Shown here piece after piece: positions 5,238-6,892 of a DNA stretch of 6,892 nt. The stretch is from an uncultured Chitinophagaceae bacterium. Its GTDB lineage: Bacteria > Bacteroidota > Bacteroidia > Chitinophagales > Chitinophagaceae. The notes beneath the pieces are model-generated. The model had not been told where the DNA came from. It made no database searches and worked only from the letters and a program-made list of their open reading frames with translations. Numbering within the stretch: position 1 is the stretch's first letter; each line of letters begins with the position of its first letter. Location of the stretch: positions 1 through 6,892 of the forward strand of contig CAKSVK010000183.1 of the NCBI GenBank assembly GCA_934502905.1. The letters run 5' to 3'. The translations under genes and the position numbers were made by a program.

Positions 5238-5900
5238 TTAATATAAGTATCCTTCAAAAAGCCCGGCAAGCTGCTTTTCAATTGCTTTCTCATCTGTAGG
5301 CTCCTTTTCTACGGGCAAAGATCTTTTGTAATACGCTATTTCATTTTTTTGGACATCAAAAATGAAAGCATAAAGCGTTAAGTTAGATTTTACGGGTGTC
5401 GGCACAGCCATACCCAACGTTAATATACCAATAGCAGCCCCCTTGGCAACCTGCCCGCCATAGTTCCCTTTTCTCCTGCCAAAGCCTGTTGCTATAGTGG
5501 CGAGTGCAAACCTTTGATGGCTGCTCTTTAGAATTGAATCAATCGTTGGTGTTATAGGAATGTCTTCAATCTTTTTCTTTTGAGAGATCAGTCTTACCAG
5601 GTAAGCCAGCTCTTTCTCCATTTTTTGTGTAAGCGTGTCGTTATGTACAACAATTTTTCCTGATAAACGAAGGGTAGCCTTTTTTGCATTCAGCAGGGAG
5701 TCCACCTTAAATTGGGATATGGCAGACAAAGAGTCACTCAAAACAGCTTTGTTTCCCTTTTCTATATACTGAATATATGTGAGCGGTGTGAAATAACTAA
5801 TGTTTGCAATTTCATTAGATTTCGTTGAAGACGTTAAAAATTTGTTGGTTCCGCAGGAAGCCAGAGCAAGCATTGTTGTTGCAAGAAAGAGATATCTCAT
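5238..5900 (-). CDS. Lipoprotein of about 220 residues, function unknown
   Basis: The N-terminus MRYLFLATTMLALASCG has a clear lipobox LASC with Cys16, so the protein is exported and anchored by lipid. Residues 60-80 and 90-125 look helical and charged. Residues 132-168 contain a small-residue, glycine-rich hydrophobic stretch (FALATIATGFGRRKG, then GAAIGILTLGMAVP) that could be a membrane hairpin or a glycine-zipper-like segment. The C-terminal part has 'LTLYAFIFDVQKNEIAYYKR', a beta hairpin. No family is recognised. It overlaps nothing and is followed after 12 bases by the small exported protein at 4848, so the two form a likely operon. Confidence 0.8.
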   Translation of the reverse strand: MRYLFLATTMLALASCGTNKFLTSSTKSNEIANISYFTPLTYIQYIEKGNKAVLSDSLSAISQFKVDSLLNAKKATLRLSGKIVVHNDTLTQKMEKELAYLVRLISQKKKIEDIPITPTIDSILKSSHQRFALATIATGFGRRKGNYGGQVAKGAAIGILTLGMAVPTPVKSNLTLYAFIFDVQKNEIAYYKRSLPVEKEPTDEKAIEKQLAGLFEGYLY

Positions 5901-5985
5901 TGCTTAGTGTTTAAAGGGTTATTATTATCTGCACTTATATAGATTAAAAGACAAAATTTTCCTTTTTACAGGTTATCACACGGTT

Positions 5986-6744
5986 TTATTTTTCATACCT
6001 GTAAGTAGCTATTGTATATGTTCTGTTATTTGCAATGGCATATAGTGTTTTAACCCGCCCCTGCCTGTATGTATACCTGTAAGACTGATCATCGCTGCCC
6101 GGCCCTCCGGTATAATCAATCTTATATTCAGGTTCCGGTATCCTTTTTATAACCCTTCGCTTTAAATTGCCATTACGATAATAAGTATATTCCATTATTT
6201 CTTTCTCTTCTTTGCTATTTACAATCTCCAGCTTTGTAAGCAGGTTATCCTTACAGTGTAAAATATAAGTTCGTGATGTATTATAGTATTTTTTCCTATC
6301 TGAGATGTAAGTATAGGAAGTTTCCCGGTAGGTTAAAATGGAATCTCCTTCATCATAAATGAGCCTATTAACAACAGAATCGTGGCTTGAATTTATCCTC
6401 TTTTCAAATGATATGATATTATTTGTGTACAGGTACTCATACCTGCTTGTATCTATGGGGAAATTAATATTATGAACGGTTATCCGGGCAATTATATCAT
6501 TTCTGCTGTTATAATCATAAACAGTTCTCTCCGTCAGTTTGTCTTTTCTATACCTGCTTTTTTCTATTATTCTGCCTAATGAATCCAGCTTTTCCTCGCT
6601 CCAAAAACCTTTACCACCGGTTCCACTGAAATATTTTACTTTTACAGTTTTTATTCCAGGCATAAAATCCTTCTTTTGAAAAAGCTGCCCGTGTGATAGC
6701 AAAGTGCTGCACAATAGGGTGATGACTGAAATTATCTTCATCAT
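5986..6744 (-). CDS. Exported protein with YD/RHS-like beta-repeat texture
   Basis: A 252-residue protein with a signal peptide at about 1-19 (MMKIISVITLLCSTLLSHGQ). An equally good start is the second ATG, one codon later. The mature part is tyrosine-rich and built of short repeating beta strands, such as 'LDSLGRIIEKSRY' (53-65), 'TVYDYNSRND' (74-83), 'RYEYLYTNN' (101-109), 'MEYTYYRNGNLKRR' (184-197) and 'SYRYTYRQGRVKTLY' (221-235). This spacing of 'Y-x-Y-(N/D/R)-x-x-G' units resembles YD repeats of RHS/teneurin shells and of many small Bacteroidota exported proteins. It is too short to form a toxin cage and no toxin domain is seen. It begins 18 bases after the end of the off-window gene and is probably co-transcribed with it. 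Confidence 0.8.
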   Translation of the reverse strand: MMKIISVITLLCSTLLSHGQLFQKKDFMPGIKTVKVKYFSGTGGKGFWSEEKLDSLGRIIEKSRYRKDKLTERTVYDYNSRNDIIARITVHNINFPIDTSRYEYLYTNNIISFEKRINSSHDSVVNRLIYDEGDSILTYRETSYTYISDRKKYYNTSRTYILHCKDNLLTKLEIVNSKEEKEIMEYTYYRNGNLKRRVIKRIPEPEYKIDYTGGPGSDDQSYRYTYRQGRVKTLYAIANNRTYTIATYRYEK

Positions 6745-6762
6745 AAATACACCTGAATAAGA

Positions 6763-6892
6763 TCAATTTTTAACAATACTATATAAGTTCTTAGCTAAGG
6801 CATTACGCCTGCTTTTTTTGAATGTGAACATATCCCAAAACCAAACCCTCTTATCAATGCCTAATTCATATTCTTTTTTCATAGTAACACTA
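6763..6892 (-). CDS. 3' end of a gene running in from beyond the right edge (partial)
   Basis: The frame is open from the window edge to the TGA at 6763-6765. It reads KKEYELGIDKRVWFWDMFTF and ends in a basic tail (SRRNALAKNLYSIVKN). An ATG at 6882 would give only 39 residues, but the frame continues upstream of it to the edge, so the piece may be the C-terminus of a longer protein. Aromatic and basic residues predominate. No family is recognised. It is followed by the YD-like gene after 18 bases. Confidence 0.5.
   Translation of the reverse strand, partial: SVTMKKEYELGIDKRVWFWDMFTFKKSRRNALAKNLYSIVKN

Overview
The window is accessory DNA from a Bacteroidota bacterium. The evidence is a mobilization gene set of the BfmA/BtgA kind, a Bacteroidota-type promoter (TTG, 20 nt, TAATTTTG) in front of the integrase fragment, and several signal-peptide or lipoprotein genes with short Bacteroidota-style leaders. 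The genus cannot be read from the sequence. Base composition changes sharply: the mobilization part (1 to about 2550) is GC-rich, while the part right of about 3460 is AT-rich, so the two halves have different histories.

Left part, 1-2472 (+ strand): a dense run of eight hairpins (3-232) precedes a compact operon. Its genes are a MerR/excisionase-like helix-turn-helix protein (261-536), a predicted winged-helix protein (529-858), a BfmA/BtgA-type ribbon-helix-helix accessory protein (845-1399) and a relaxase-like DUF5712-type protein (1403-2389). The genes overlap or nearly touch, and three ribosome binding sites are strong. The reading is a mobilizable element: the hairpin region is a candidate origin of transfer, and the accessory protein and relaxase would process it. 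A 24-codon reading frame with a perfect ribosome binding site follows the relaxase.

Middle part, 2473-3883: this is a scar zone. A tyrosine recombinase on the - strand (2786-3460) keeps its N-terminal arm-binding and SAM-like core-binding domains but stops exactly where the catalytic domain should begin. There it is joined to the 3' tail of an unrelated winged-helix gene (about 2638-2799). Its promoter lies at 3484-3514, next to a perfect palindrome (3517-3533), further inverted repeats (3563-3607) and a terminator-like hairpin (3654-3686). At 3719-3883 on the + strand sits only the last part of an ECF sigma factor (region 4). This is probably the interrupted chromosomal gene, so the right end of the element would lie near 3690-3718.

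Right part, 3880-6892 (- strand): a leftward series of small, mostly unrecognised exported proteins. In transcription order these are the end of an off-window gene (6763-6892), a signal-peptide protein with YD/RHS-like beta-repeat texture (5986-6744), a lipoprotein (5238-5900), a small periplasmic protein that may be a Tai4-like type VI immunity protein (4848-5225), a second lipoprotein (4326-4736) and a gene that appears broken by two compensating frameshifts (3880-4302). The mix of small exported proteins is compatible with an effector/immunity island, but no toxin is visible here.
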